From the NCBI RefSeq assembly GCF_946478785.1, contig NZ_CAMLDD010000020.1, positions 38,216 to 102,215 of the forward strand: a DNA stretch of 64,000 nt, read 5' to 3'. A model generated the notes under the pieces. That model worked only from the letters and a program-made list of their open reading frames with translations. It was not told the DNA's origin and searched no databases. Within the stretch, counting starts at the first letter, position 1. The number at the start of each line of letters is the position of its first letter. The DNA is from an uncultured Flavobacterium sp. (GTDB taxonomy: Bacteria; Bacteroidota; Bacteroidia; Flavobacteriales; Flavobacteriaceae). A program made the position numbers and the translations under genes. Of this stretch, positions 45,625 to 54,372 are shown in pieces.

Positions 45625-45655
45625 CAAATATACAAAGACTTTTTTTTCTGGCAAG
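45625..45655 (-). promoter_or_regulatory. Bacteroidota promoter of rpmH
   Basis: On the minus strand CTTG (45655-45652), 19 nt and TATATTTG (45632-45625) match the -33/-7 consensus. The leader to the L34 start is about 65 nt. Confidence 0.8.
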
Positions 45656-45688
45656 TACTTTAATAAAAATATTTTTAATTCATTTTAC

Positions 45689-45696
45689 TATATTTG
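45689..45696 (+). promoter_or_regulatory. -7 element TATATTTG
   Basis: TATATTTG lies 22 nt before the start at 45719 and is divergent from the rpmH promoter. No -33 TTTG at the normal distance. Confidence 0.5.
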
Positions 45697-45718
45697 CAGT
45701 TACAAATATATACCTATT

Positions 45719-46234
45719 ATGTTTCATAAAAATATTAAACTTATTTTAGCCGGACTTCTTGTAGTCGCTGGCGTTTGGCAATTTACAGAGAGCAATATCG
45801 GGAACGGAATTTTTCTTATTTTGCTTACTGCAATCCCAATTTTCCTTTACTTCAAAAATGAATTTATTCTTTTGGCTTTCCTTAAATTAAGAAAACAAGA
45901 TTTTGAGGGTGCTAAAAAATGGTTGGCATACATTAAAAATCCTGAAACTGCATTGGTAAGAAAGCAGCAGGGATACTTTAATTACCTTCACGGGATCATG
46001 TTATCGCAGACAAATATTAACCAGGCAGAAAAACATTTCAAAAAAGCAATCGAACTTGGATTGTCTATGGATATGGATTTAGCAGTAGCAAAACTAAACC
46101 TTGCCGGAGTTGCCATGTCACGCAGAAGAAAACTGGAAGCAACTAATTTATTGAACGAAGCCAAGAAATTAGACAAACAAGGAATGCTGAAGGAGCAAAT
46201 CACGATGATGAAAGAACAGATGAAGAAAATTTAA
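45719..46234 (+). CDS. small membrane protein with TPR-like helices
   Basis: A 171-residue protein. Two membrane helices fill about residues 6-45 (LILAGLLVVAGVWQFTE and IGNGIFLILLTAIPIFLYFK), then a cytoplasmic helical region with TPR-like repeats (RKQQGYFNYLHGIMLSQTNINQ, AEKHFKKAIELGLSM, AVAKLNLAGVAMSRRRKLEA). TPR-type arrays bind other proteins, so an adaptor at the membrane is likely. The full gene is present with its own -7 box and a terminator. The specific role is unknown. Confidence 0.8.
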   Translation: MFHKNIKLILAGLLVVAGVWQFTESNIGNGIFLILLTAIPIFLYFKNEFILLAFLKLRKQDFEGAKKWLAYIKNPETALVRKQQGYFNYLHGIMLSQTNINQAEKHFKKAIELGLSMDMDLAVAKLNLAGVAMSRRRKLEATNLLNEAKKLDKQGMLKEQITMMKEQMKKI

Positions 46235-46256
46235 ACTTCTTCAAATTACAATACTT

Positions 46257-46295
46257 AAAATCCCAAATTCCAAAAGAGTTTGGGATTTTGGTTTT
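46257..46295 (+). terminator. intrinsic terminator
   Basis: AAAATCCCAAA (46257-46267) pairs with TTTGGGATTTT (46279-46289), followed by GGTTTT, 23 nt after the TPR-like gene. Confidence 0.75.
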
Positions 46296-46309
46296 CTATA
46301 CATAGTTTG

Positions 46310-46404
46310 CATTTCGACCGGAGGGAGAAATCTCCGCGAGAAGCTTGACAAAGATTGGATTCTTTGCGGAGTTACTTACGGGGATCCCTCGTTCCTCGGG
46401 ATGA
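46310..46404. repeat. REP-like palindromic repeat
   Basis: The left arm (CATTTCGACCGGAGGGAGAA) and right arm (CCTCGTTCCTCGGGATGACA) form a long imperfect inverted repeat around a GC-richer centre. The arms resemble the TTTCGACGAAGGAGAA repeats that flank the GIY-YIG gene at 7922. Confidence 0.65.
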
Positions 46405-46488
46405 CAAGATTGCGCGAAATAACTTGCCTTACACATTACGCGCAAACCTTTGGAATTTGGGATTTAAAAAATTGGAATTTTTAAACTT

Positions 46489-47148
46489 TTAATCTTCCAA
46501 AATAATAGAAGGCAAATTCTCATTCAGCCATTTGTATTTATTCAGAATCATAATATGAGTTCCGCCTTTTACAACAATACAGCTGTTGATATATTTTATA
46601 GGAAAAACATCATCCTGATCACCGTGAATATGGATTACTTTTTCGTCGATTTCATTTCTATCCCAACAAATCACAGATTCTACAGCCCATTGCAGATAAT
46701 TTAAATCTCTGACAGCAAGAAACTTTTCATATAATTTAATACGCTTATTGATTTTTTCGCCAAAAGAAAACTTAGCGAGATTCTCGATATTTAAAATCAA
46801 CTTCATCGGAATCAGCTTATAGGCTTTTGTAGTTTTTCCAATTTTCATCCTTCTGGGAAAATCTGAATTACTTCTAACACTCGAAATAATAATAACTTTT
46901 CGGGCTTCTATATGCTTAGCCACTTCCTGAACCAAGATTCCTCCAAATGAAACTCCAATCAAAACCGGATGCTCATGTTTGATTTTTTTTGTGATTCGAA
47001 GTGCATAATCAGATAATGATTCTCTTGGCTGCGGGATTTCCCATTCAAGCAGACAAACTTCAAAAACAGCTTCATCTAATTGGATTCTTTCAAAAATGGC
47101 CGGACTAGCTGCCAAACCAGGCATAAAATAAACAGGGATTTTACTCAT
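46489..47148 (-). CDS. alpha/beta hydrolase
   Basis: A 219-residue cytoplasmic alpha/beta hydrolase, unrelated in detail to those at 729 and 1663. The N-terminus VYFMPGLAASPAIFERIQL holds the oxyanion segment, the nucleophile elbow is IGVSFGGILVQ (Ser about 87), and the acid and His are in HIHGDQDDVFP and VKGGTHIMIL. The start is ATG 47148. It is a single gene next to a REP-like repeat and 270 nt of AT-rich DNA on the other side in which I see nothing else. The substrate is unknown. Confidence 0.88.
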   Translation of the reverse strand: MSKIPVYFMPGLAASPAIFERIQLDEAVFEVCLLEWEIPQPRESLSDYALRITKKIKHEHPVLIGVSFGGILVQEVAKHIEARKVIIISSVRSNSDFPRRMKIGKTTKAYKLIPMKLILNIENLAKFSFGEKINKRIKLYEKFLAVRDLNYLQWAVESVICWDRNEIDEKVIHIHGDQDDVFPIKYINSCIVVKGGTHIMILNKYKWLNENLPSIILED

Positions 47149-47418
47149 TGCTGGAAAAGGAATTTAATTACAAGTAAAATTACTTTTTTTACTCATATGC
47201 AAAGCAATCTTACTCTTAAATTAGCTATTAAAATAAATAATAGGCAAAATCATTTCTATGTTAATTTAGACTGGTCATTAAAAAATAATTTTATATTGAA
47301 AATCAAATGATTAACTTTGCAGTCCCAGGTCTTCGTGTTTATTATTTTTCTAAAATTTTAAATCGAACCAATCGCTCTAAAATCTATATTGTTTTAAACC
47401 TGTTAAATATGACAAATT

Positions 47419-47724
47419 ATGGAACCTATTGAAACTAGTATGGCAATCAAAGACAACACTTTTGCAAGACAATTTGAAACCATAGTTCCGGAAGGAATGC
47501 TTTCAGTTGAATATTCATTTCAGGAAAAGAAGATTTTTCTAACTAAAATCAATACGCCAGAAGGTTTTGAAAATCAGGATTTAATTAATGCGTTGCTTAA
47601 AAATATCATGGAGATTGTCATTGAAAAGAAATTTAAATTGATGCCCATTCATCCAAAAATTGTATTGTTTATTAAAAAAAATCCGGAATACAAAGAATTA
47701 CTTCCGCCCGGAATCAGGATTTAA
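47419..47724 (+). CDS. small GNAT-like acetyltransferase (YjdJ/COG2388 type)
   Basis: A 101-residue protein of the short GNAT group (COG2388). It has the beta strand LSVEYSFQEKKIFLTKINTP, a helix with LINALLKNIMEIVIEKKFKL, and the typical KIVLFIKKNPEYKEL end, in which the family's conserved xFIxxNPxY motif appears. The group lacks the N-terminal part of full GNATs and is thought to bind acetyl-CoA; substrates are unknown. It is a single gene with a perfect terminator immediately after it. Confidence 0.82.
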   Translation: MEPIETSMAIKDNTFARQFETIVPEGMLSVEYSFQEKKIFLTKINTPEGFENQDLINALLKNIMEIVIEKKFKLMPIHPKIVLFIKKNPEYKELLPPGIRI

Positions 47725-47726
47725 AT

Positions 47727-47758
47727 AAAAAAGGCTTTCATATATGAAAGCCTTTTTT
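47727..47758. terminator. perfect palindromic terminator
   Basis: GGCTTTCATA and TATGAAAGCC form a loop-less palindrome (effective 4-nt loop) flanked by six A's and six T's. It serves the GNAT-like gene and possibly the convergent gene at 47805. Confidence 0.88.
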
Positions 47759-47804
47759 GTCCAAAACAAAATTCTAAAAAAAAATTAACTAATTATATTA
47801 TTTT

Positions 47805-48854
47805 TTAGTCGTTAAAGTAAAATCCGTTTGGTGCTATACCAACGACAAAATCTTTTTGCAGTATTCCGTTTAAGCCATAAATATAAGCCTTACTGTCTTC
47901 TTTATAATTACCACTGTCACCAATATAAATACGATCATTATTAACCGCAAATCCATATAAATTGGCTACAGGTTCTGCAGTTAAGATTGGAGTGTCAGAA
48001 GCAGTTGTTTCATTAATATTAATGCTGTAGACAGAGTTTGCTACTGTGTAATAAATTTTATCATTTTCAATATCTAAATAACCTGCACCATCTAAAGACT
48101 CTGGAAATGTAACTTTTGAAATTGATTTATCAGACAATTTTACTTTCACAATTTCACTTCTGCCTCCAAATGGACTTCTTAAAATATATAGAAAACCGTC
48201 TTCTTCTTCAATTGAATCAGCTCCAGAACCGATCTCTACAGGTTCTTCCAGTTTTTTACTAGCAATGTCTACTACTAGTAATTTATTACTGCCGTAAGGC
48301 TCAGTTATGTATAGTTTTTCATTTTCTAAAACCAAACGATTGGCAGTTGCATTCAAATCAATTTTAGACTCATAAGTATTGCTTTTTAAATCTATTATAG
48401 CAACATAATCATCTGTATTTCCATTTGGATTATCCTTAGAAAAGTATGTGTTAGCATTTGTTACATATGCTTTTCCGTCTTTAACGACTCCATATCTTGG
48501 ATTCATAAGTCCAGTATCAATTTTGGCAACTAGCTTAAAAGTATATCTATTCACTACATTAATTACCTTTGAACCACCAGCGATGATATAAGCGTTGTCA
48601 CCATTAAAAAAGATACTTTGTGCATACTTTCCAAGTAAATCATCTCCATTAGCGGCTGTATAAACATCTTTGATAAAAGCACTATAGTCATCACTTAGAT
48701 AAGAAACGGTTCCCTGGCCCGCACTTCCTTCATTTAAAATAAAAATACCGTTGTCATACACTCCTTTAGGTTCATTAGAATTGTCATCGTCATTTGAACA
48801 TGAAACGAATAAAGAAACACTAAGTGCTATTAAAAATAATTTATTAAACTTCAT
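47805..48854 (-). CDS. DUF5074 beta-propeller lipoprotein, BtuG-like B12-binding candidate
   Basis: A 349-residue lipoprotein with lipobox FVSCSNDDDN (Cys20) followed by an acidic run, a surface-export signal in Bacteroidota. The body is a YncE-like seven-bladed propeller (NAYIIAGGSKVINVVNRYTF, DDYVAIIDLKSNTYES, KLYITEPYGSNKLLVVDIAS). It matches DUF5074. It lies 4 nt after the BtuB-like receptor gene downstream of a cobalamin riboswitch, the position held in Bacteroides by BtuG, a surface lipoprotein of this fold that binds B12 tightly and feeds BtuB. The call by fold and context is strong; binding residues are not checked. Confidence 0.85.
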   Translation of the reverse strand: MKFNKLFLIALSVSLFVSCSNDDDNSNEPKGVYDNGIFILNEGSAGQGTVSYLSDDYSAFIKDVYTAANGDDLLGKYAQSIFFNGDNAYIIAGGSKVINVVNRYTFKLVAKIDTGLMNPRYGVVKDGKAYVTNANTYFSKDNPNGNTDDYVAIIDLKSNTYESKIDLNATANRLVLENEKLYITEPYGSNKLLVVDIASKKLEEPVEIGSGADSIEEEDGFLYILRSPFGGRSEIVKVKLSDKSISKVTFPESLDGAGYLDIENDKIYYTVANSVYSININETTASDTPILTAEPVANLYGFAVNNDRIYIGDSGNYKEDSKAYIYGLNGILQKDFVVGIAPNGFYFND

Positions 48855-48858
48855 TATA

Positions 48859-50715
48859 TTAAAATTTTAAGGTTATATACATATTATAATTACGGCCCGG
48901 CATAGGTCTGTCTTCCAAACTTTCATAAGCTTCGTTAAATAAATTCAGTACCTGAAAGCCTAGTTTGAAAGATTCCAGAAATTTAAAATCATAATCGATT
49001 CCGATATTAGAAACCATATAATCATTTATAATTTCATCTGGATTATTGTCTGCTCTGGTGTAAACAAAACCATTATATAAAAACTGATAATTAGCAGAAA
49101 CTCCATTTCTTAAATATGCAAGGGCGGCTGTAGCTTTATTAAATGGAACAAAAAAGAGCTGTTTTTTGGTGTCACTATCTTCAGAAATGGTATGAGCGTA
49201 GGTAGCATTGACTGCAAAATTGTTTTTACCAAATTGCTTTTTCCAGCTTAATAAAGTTTCTGCTCCATAACTATTTACCTTATCTGTATTTTGTGGAGTC
49301 CAGATACCAGTGTTTCCGGGAACCCATTGTAATAAATGTTTTATTTTGATGTAATAAAAAGTCTGGGTAAGTGTAATATTGCTAAAAGTAAAAACATTTC
49401 CAACTTCAGCCTGATAAGAGCTTTCAGGTTTTAAATCCCGATTTCCGCCTTCTTCCCAATACAAATCATTAAAGGTTGGAATTCTGAAATTTCGTGAAAG
49501 ATTCAACTTTAGTTTATATAATTCACCAAATTGATAAGAAGAACCGATAGAGAACAGAACAGGCGATTTATAGTTGTCTGTAAATTCTTTGCGAATACCA
49601 AATTCGTTTTTCCAGTCTGTAGAAATATCTTGTTTTATTAGTAAGGAAGCCGAACTTATTTCTCGTGTATTAGTACCAAAACCACTTCCGGTACCTGTAG
49701 TTTTATTATAATCTATAATACCATTTATGTGTATTGATTTAAAAAGGATATATCCTACATCTGCTTTGGCGATTAAACTTTCTGTTTTTCCGTAGGTATA
49801 ATTATTTGTTGCATTATCAGCATAATATTGATAGTTTTCGAATATATACGCTGTTTTGAAATTAGTAGTCAATTTGCCAAAATTACCCTCGTATTCCAAT
49901 AAGTTCCGATTGAAACCATTGATGTATTTACTTGGTGTTTCAGTTTCAGTAACTAAAGAAGTGTTTCGGTCTGTATTTGATGTTTGACTGTATAATTTAA
50001 AGATGTTCTTCGTATTCAGTTTGTAGCCAACATTGGCACTCATCGTAATCACATCATATTGACCATTTTGGTTCCAGCGCTGTTCGCCTTTCCATGTATA
50101 TTTATTGATGTATTCATAATCGTTTGTTGAGCTGTTTTTAGAAAAACCAATTTGCGCACTCCACTTTTCGTTAGAAATATTGGTTTTATAATTGACCCCA
50201 ATAGTATTGAAACTTCCATAATCCAATTTTAGATTGTTTTCAAAACGATTATAAAACGACATATCATTATTTAGATGGACAGTTCCACCAACAGCGCCAC
50301 TGCCATAAATTACGCTTCCACCACCGGCTTTTACACTTATCGAATTATAATCAGAACCAGAAATTGTATTGAAATCTGTACTTCCGTTCATTTGTGAATT
50401 AATGTTGATTCCATTCCAAATCACAGCTGTTTGCGAAGAAGTTGTTCCTCTAAATGAAACTGTAGAAAGCATCCCGCGCCCGTATTCCTTGAAATAAAGT
50501 GTCGAATTGAAGTTTAATAAGTCAGTCAGTAAAGCTTCATTTTTTTTATTGATTATGGAATCGTTGAGTTTTAAAACCGACTGTGAATCTGAGAATTTCT
50601 TAAGATTCGCATCAGAAACCAAAACCTCTTTTAGTTTTGTAATAGAGTCATGCTGCGCCAAAATTATCTGGCACATAAGCAGCAAGCAAAAAGCAAAACG
50701 TTTTTTTAAAGTCAT
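48859..50715 (-). CDS. btuB: BtuB-like TonB-dependent cobalamin receptor
   Basis: A 618-residue outer-membrane receptor, close to the E. coli BtuB length of 614. There is a signal peptide ending ILAQ, a plug (about 30-150) with VSFRGTTSSQTAVIWNGINI and GSGAVGGTVHLNND, then a 22-strand-type barrel ending YNMYITLKF. It has no carboxypeptidase-like domain, which sets it apart from the receptor at 22013. A cobalamin riboswitch and a consensus promoter precede it, and the DUF5074 lipoprotein follows by 4 nt, so B12 or cobinamide is the likely cargo. Confidence 0.92.
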   Translation of the reverse strand: MTLKKRFAFCLLLMCQIILAQHDSITKLKEVLVSDANLKKFSDSQSVLKLNDSIINKKNEALLTDLLNFNSTLYFKEYGRGMLSTVSFRGTTSSQTAVIWNGININSQMNGSTDFNTISGSDYNSISVKAGGGSVIYGSGAVGGTVHLNNDMSFYNRFENNLKLDYGSFNTIGVNYKTNISNEKWSAQIGFSKNSSTNDYEYINKYTWKGEQRWNQNGQYDVITMSANVGYKLNTKNIFKLYSQTSNTDRNTSLVTETETPSKYINGFNRNLLEYEGNFGKLTTNFKTAYIFENYQYYADNATNNYTYGKTESLIAKADVGYILFKSIHINGIIDYNKTTGTGSGFGTNTREISSASLLIKQDISTDWKNEFGIRKEFTDNYKSPVLFSIGSSYQFGELYKLKLNLSRNFRIPTFNDLYWEEGGNRDLKPESSYQAEVGNVFTFSNITLTQTFYYIKIKHLLQWVPGNTGIWTPQNTDKVNSYGAETLLSWKKQFGKNNFAVNATYAHTISEDSDTKKQLFFVPFNKATAALAYLRNGVSANYQFLYNGFVYTRADNNPDEIINDYMVSNIGIDYDFKFLESFKLGFQVLNLFNEAYESLEDRPMPGRNYNMYITLKF

Positions 50716-50760
50716 AATTTCTACACTCTTTTTCCCGAGAGTTCGATATTTGTTATTAAA

Positions 50761-50930
50761 GGCAGGTCTCCTGGCTTGCGTCTTGTTGTTTACCTTCCCA
50801 TCACACGAGTGACAGTGGTTTTGTAGATAACAACAAGCATTCTTAAAAAGAACTAAGCTTACAGTTGCGGGTACAGCTCAAGATTTATGAATTTAAAATA
50901 TTTAAAATCAGTGACTTGATTCCCTTTTAA
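50761..50930 (-). promoter_or_regulatory. cobalamin riboswitch
   Basis: On the minus strand the order of conserved blocks is right for an adenosyl/methylcobalamin riboswitch: AAAGGGAATC near 50928, GAGCTGTACCCGCAACTGTA near 50880-50861 (the B12-box region of the four-way junction), GATGGGAAGG near 50800, and GCCAGGAGACCTGCC at 50775-50761. It sits between a promoter and the BtuB-like gene, so high B12 should shut off receptor expression. Confidence 0.95.
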
Positions 50931-50967
50931 TGTGTTTTTGAATTTAAAACACAACCTTAATTGCGTG

Positions 50968-51000
50968 CAAAGATAAAGTTAAAAATATGTAAAAATCAAA
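50968..51000 (-). promoter_or_regulatory. Bacteroidota promoter of the btuB transcript
   Basis: On the minus strand TTTG (51000-50997), 21 nt and TATCTTTG (50975-50968) match the consensus perfectly. Transcription should start about 50962, just before the riboswitch. Confidence 0.85.
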
Positions 51001-51041
51001 TTTGTTTTACTTTTTAAAACAAATTCTAAACAAAAGGAACT

Positions 51042-51578
51042 TTAAAAATCTATTTTGATGACTTCTCCAAAAGCCACTTTGTTTTGAAAAGCATCTTTTA
51101 ATGGCAGCGCCGAATGATGACATAAAAAGCTTCTGATAATGCCGGCATGAGTTACCATAATAACCGGAGAATTTATTTTTTTTGATTTTTTTTCGGATAA
51201 AAAGGCATTGGTTCTTTCATGCAATTCAACAAAAGATTCCCCGTTTGAAACTTTAATATTCACAAAATCTTCCATCCACGGATTGAGTTGTTCCTGCGGA
51301 ATATTATTCCAGTTTTTCATTTCCCAATCGCCAAAATTCATTTCCATCAGGCGTTTGTCTTCCTCATAAGAAATGGTTTTAATATTATTCTGAATGTATT
51401 TTGCCAAAGTAACGCATCGTTGCAACGGACTTGAAAAAATGATTGCTTCAGAAGGTAATTGCAAAAGGATATTTTCGAAAACAGACTCAAAAGGTTCCGC
51501 TAAATTAACATCAGATTGTCCGTAGCAGATGCCTTTTTCGCAGATCGTTTCCGTATGACGAACTAAATAAATTTCCAT
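51042..51578 (-). CDS. cobC: alpha-ribazole phosphatase (histidine phosphatase family)
   Basis: This 178-residue enzyme removes the phosphate from alpha-ribazole 5'-phosphate (or adenosylcobalamin 5'-phosphate) in nucleotide-loop assembly. The family motif LVRHTET is at residues 4-10, and the second His is in VTHAGIIRSFL. The start is ATG 51578 (MEIYLVRHTE); the longer frame to 51638 only duplicates the upstream gene's end. It overlaps cobS by 16 nt, so the two are translated together. In the genome context histidine phosphatase and cobS side by side identify it as CobC rather than a general phosphoglycerate mutase. Confidence 0.9.
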   Translation of the reverse strand: MEIYLVRHTETICEKGICYGQSDVNLAEPFESVFENILLQLPSEAIIFSSPLQRCVTLAKYIQNNIKTISYEEDKRLMEMNFGDWEMKNWNNIPQEQLNPWMEDFVNIKVSNGESFVELHERTNAFLSEKKSKKINSPVIMVTHAGIIRSFLCHHSALPLKDAFQNKVAFGEVIKIDF

Positions 51579-52354
51579 ATAAAAAGTATACTTAAATAAT
51601 AAACCACTTCGCAAACTTGTTGCGTAGCGCCCAAACAATCTCCGGTATAGCCATCAATCCATTTTTGGAAATAACGTGCTAAAAAATACCGTGTCAGGAA
51701 AACAGGAATTAAAACTAAAAGTATTTTATAGTTAAAATAGGAGAGTGCCAATAGCGGAAGTAACCCGAAGAAAAATGAACCCAAAACTTCTTTCCAGCTA
51801 TGGTTTTTTGCAATGGGTTTGCTTTTGCTTGAAGCATCATCTCGTGAATATTCATGTGTGAAAATAATGGATATTGCTGCCAGACGGCTCAAGGCATGGA
51901 CCGAAACAAACAAAAGGAAAATTTGAAAATAGGAGCTGTCGCTTTTTAAAAATAAAATGGATTCAGAAAGCAATTTGAATTTCAATAAAAAAAGGAGTAC
52001 CAATCCAATTGCACCATAAGCACCAATTGCGCTGTCTTTCATAATCATCAGGATTTTTTCTTTGGTCCAGCCTCCTCCAAAACCATCGCAGACATCGGCA
52101 AAACCATCTTCATGAAAAGCCCCGGTTGTCAGGATAGAAGTTATAATGGCAAAAATTACCGCTATTTCAATTGAAAGGAAAAGAGAAAAAATATAGAAAG
52201 AAATAAAAGAAATGCTTCCCACAATCCAGCCAATCAAAGGAAAATATCGTGTGGCTTTATTTAAATAATCAGGATGATGATCGATGTTTTTCGGGCAGGG
52301 AATTCGGGTGTAAAACATTAAGGAAGTGAAGAAAATATGTAGTTCTTTTTTCAT
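51563..52354 (-). CDS. cobS: adenosylcobinamide-GDP ribazoletransferase
   Basis: CobS joins alpha-ribazole to adenosylcobinamide-GDP, the last assembly step of B12, at the inner membrane. The 263-residue protein begins in the family style (FFTSLMFYTRIPCP), has the acidic metal motif HEDGFADVCDGFGGGWT at about 82-98, and shows five to six membrane helices with a C-terminal GYTGDCLGATQQVCEV. It is the gene upstream of cobC (16-nt overlap). A 187-nt gap with a partial repeat separates it from the bluB-cobT gene. Confidence 0.95.
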   Translation of the reverse strand: MKKELHIFFTSLMFYTRIPCPKNIDHHPDYLNKATRYFPLIGWIVGSISFISFYIFSLFLSIEIAVIFAIITSILTTGAFHEDGFADVCDGFGGGWTKEKILMIMKDSAIGAYGAIGLVLLFLLKFKLLSESILFLKSDSSYFQIFLLFVSVHALSRLAAISIIFTHEYSRDDASSKSKPIAKNHSWKEVLGSFFFGLLPLLALSYFNYKILLVLIPVFLTRYFLARYFQKWIDGYTGDCLGATQQVCEVVYYLSILFIWKFI

Positions 52355-52541
52355 TTAAAAGATATTTTATATTAATTAAAATTAAAATTGGTGGAGCTGT
52401 TCTTTGAATAGGAGGAAAACAAATTCACGAGAAGAAAGGCTTTAGCCGAATATTGATTATTTATGAAATCCAAAATTGCTGAATTATTTCTTAGATTTTT
52501 TTAAATTGAAATTTGCAATTGATATTGATATTGGCTTTTTT

Positions 52542-54221
52542 CTACTTCCTGCTAATCCCAGCACTCTCAAAACTCGCCATTTCATTCAAAAAAGCCTCAG
52601 CTGATTTCAAAATAGGAAAAGCAATTGCGCAGCCGGTTCCTTCACCAAGACGCAAATCTAAATTTAAAATGGGTTTTGCCAGTAAATAATCCAGTAATTT
52701 TTGATGCGCTTTTTCGGCAGAGCAATGGCAAAAAACTGCATTTTTATGAATGTTGGGATTTATTTTAGAAGCAATTAAAAAGGCGACGCTGCAAATAAAG
52801 CCATCAATCAAAATAATCATTTTGTTATCGAAAGCCGTTAGCATTCCGCTTGCCATTTGTATGATTTCAAAACCTCCAAAATAGGCGAGGTGGTTCATTA
52901 ATTCTGCTGAACCGGAATAATTTCCGATGGCTTTTTTAAGCAGGATTTGTTTCTGAAGCAATTTTTCATCATCAACACCAGTTCCTTTTCCGACACATTC
53001 TTCAATTGGGAAACCGGTTAAAAGACTCATCAAAACTGATGCTGTTGCCGTATTTCCAATTCCCATTTCACCAAAACCAATGCAGTTGGAGCCTATTTTG
53101 GCGATAGCTGTAACAATCGACTTTCCTTTTTCAAAACACAATTGTAATTCGGTTTCGCTCATTGCGGGAGCATACAAAAAGGATTGTGTGCCTTTGGCAA
53201 TTTTAGCGTTTATAAGATTAGCATTTGGTGGGAAATCATAATTTATACCCGAATCTACAATCGATAACTGAATATCATTTTGTTTGCAAAAAACGTTGAT
53301 CGCAGCACCGCCTTCCAAAAAATTGCCCACCATTTGGCGCGTCACATCTTGCGGATAAGCGCTGACTCCATGATTTGCAATTCCATGATCAGCTGCGAAA
53401 ACAACGATATTAGGATTAGTTATCTTGGGATTTAAAGTTTGAAAAACGGTTCCCAACTGAAAAGCAAGAGCTTCCAAAGTTCCCAAAGAGCCAAGAGGCT
53501 TGGTTTTAGAATCTATTTTTTCCTGCAAAATTCTATTAAAATCTGTTTTTTCGTTGATTTCAGACTGAGGCTTTAAAACGAAATTTGGAATATCATTTTC
53601 GTTTACATTTTTAATTTCTGTACAATCCGGTGCTTCCGATTTTTGTTTCCAGAGCAATTGCTGCAGCATCGGCTGGTTATCGTAATTGGTTGCCGGTTTT
53701 CCAATGCAGAAATAACCCAAAGGTTCAATGTTTTCAGGCAAAGCGAGTATCTTTTTAAACTGATAATAATTCAGAATCGAAACCCAGCCCATTCCGTAAC
53801 CTTGTTCAGTTAGCGAAAGCCAGATATTTTGAGCCGCACAAACGGAACTAAATTTCACCGCCTCATTACTGCCAACAGTCCCAATCGTAAATTGATTCAA
53901 AACCGATCGGTCGTAGGCAATTATTAGTCCAATAGGTGCTTCTTCAATGGCTTCCAGTTTCAGGGATTTATAATGTTCTTTCTGCTCAGGATTATCAGTC
54001 AGTTCCTCGGCTTTTTTATTATAATCTAAAAACAAATCCTTGATAGCTTTTTTTACTTCAGCCGATTTGATGATATAATATCGTGTAGCATCAGTTAATC
54101 CAACCGAAGGCGCCCAATGTCCGGCCTGCAAAGCTTTTTCAAATACCTCATCAGGAACATTATCAGCTGTGAAATGGCGGGTATCACGTCGAGATTTTAA
54201 AATATCATCTAAATAAGTCAT
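52542..54221 (-). CDS. cobT: BluB-CobT fusion: 5,6-dimethylbenzimidazole synthase and DMB phosphoribosyltransferase
   Basis: One 559-residue chain joins two enzymes that act in sequence. Residues about 1-200 are BluB, an oxygen- and FMN-dependent nitroreductase-like enzyme that turns flavin into dimethylbenzimidazole (KSRRDTRHFTADNVPDEVFE, AGHWAPSVGLTDATRYY, GMGWVSIL). Residues about 225-555 are CobT, which forms alpha-ribazole phosphate from dimethylbenzimidazole and nicotinate mononucleotide (KTKPLGSLGTLEALA, VFAADHGIANHGVSAYPQ, GFGEMGIGNTATASVL, and the catalytic Glu in LRLGEGTGCA). The linker is about 25 residues. The fusion would channel the base from one active site to the next. It lies between cobU and cobS. 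Confidence 0.94.
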   Translation of the reverse strand: MTYLDDILKSRRDTRHFTADNVPDEVFEKALQAGHWAPSVGLTDATRYYIIKSAEVKKAIKDLFLDYNKKAEELTDNPEQKEHYKSLKLEAIEEAPIGLIIAYDRSVLNQFTIGTVGSNEAVKFSSVCAAQNIWLSLTEQGYGMGWVSILNYYQFKKILALPENIEPLGYFCIGKPATNYDNQPMLQQLLWKQKSEAPDCTEIKNVNENDIPNFVLKPQSEINEKTDFNRILQEKIDSKTKPLGSLGTLEALAFQLGTVFQTLNPKITNPNIVVFAADHGIANHGVSAYPQDVTRQMVGNFLEGGAAINVFCKQNDIQLSIVDSGINYDFPPNANLINAKIAKGTQSFLYAPAMSETELQLCFEKGKSIVTAIAKIGSNCIGFGEMGIGNTATASVLMSLLTGFPIEECVGKGTGVDDEKLLQKQILLKKAIGNYSGSAELMNHLAYFGGFEIIQMASGMLTAFDNKMIILIDGFICSVAFLIASKINPNIHKNAVFCHCSAEKAHQKLLDYLLAKPILNLDLRLGEGTGCAIAFPILKSAEAFLNEMASFESAGISRK

Positions 54222-54234
54222 AAGCTTTCAATGT

Positions 54235-54346
54235 CAATGGCAAAAAATCAATATCAATTTCAATGTTTAAACTTTAGTAAAGATACTCACCAATATTGAA
54301 ATTAGAAATTTAATGATTTACATTTTTTATTGATTTTTTGCCATTG
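54235..54346. repeat. intergenic inverted repeat, 19-bp arms
   Basis: CAATGGCAAAAAATCAATA (54235-54253) is perfectly complementary to TATTGATTTTTTGCCATTG (54328-54346). CAATGG/CCATTG words recur between the arms and again near 11412-11450, so this is part of a dispersed low-complexity family. Confidence 0.7.
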
Positions 54347-54372
54347 CCATTGATTTTTGCCATTGAATTTTA

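Noticed and set aside
50507..50812. Plus-strand frame across the start of btuB and the riboswitch
   Set aside because: It overlaps a well-supported receptor gene and riboswitch on the other strand.
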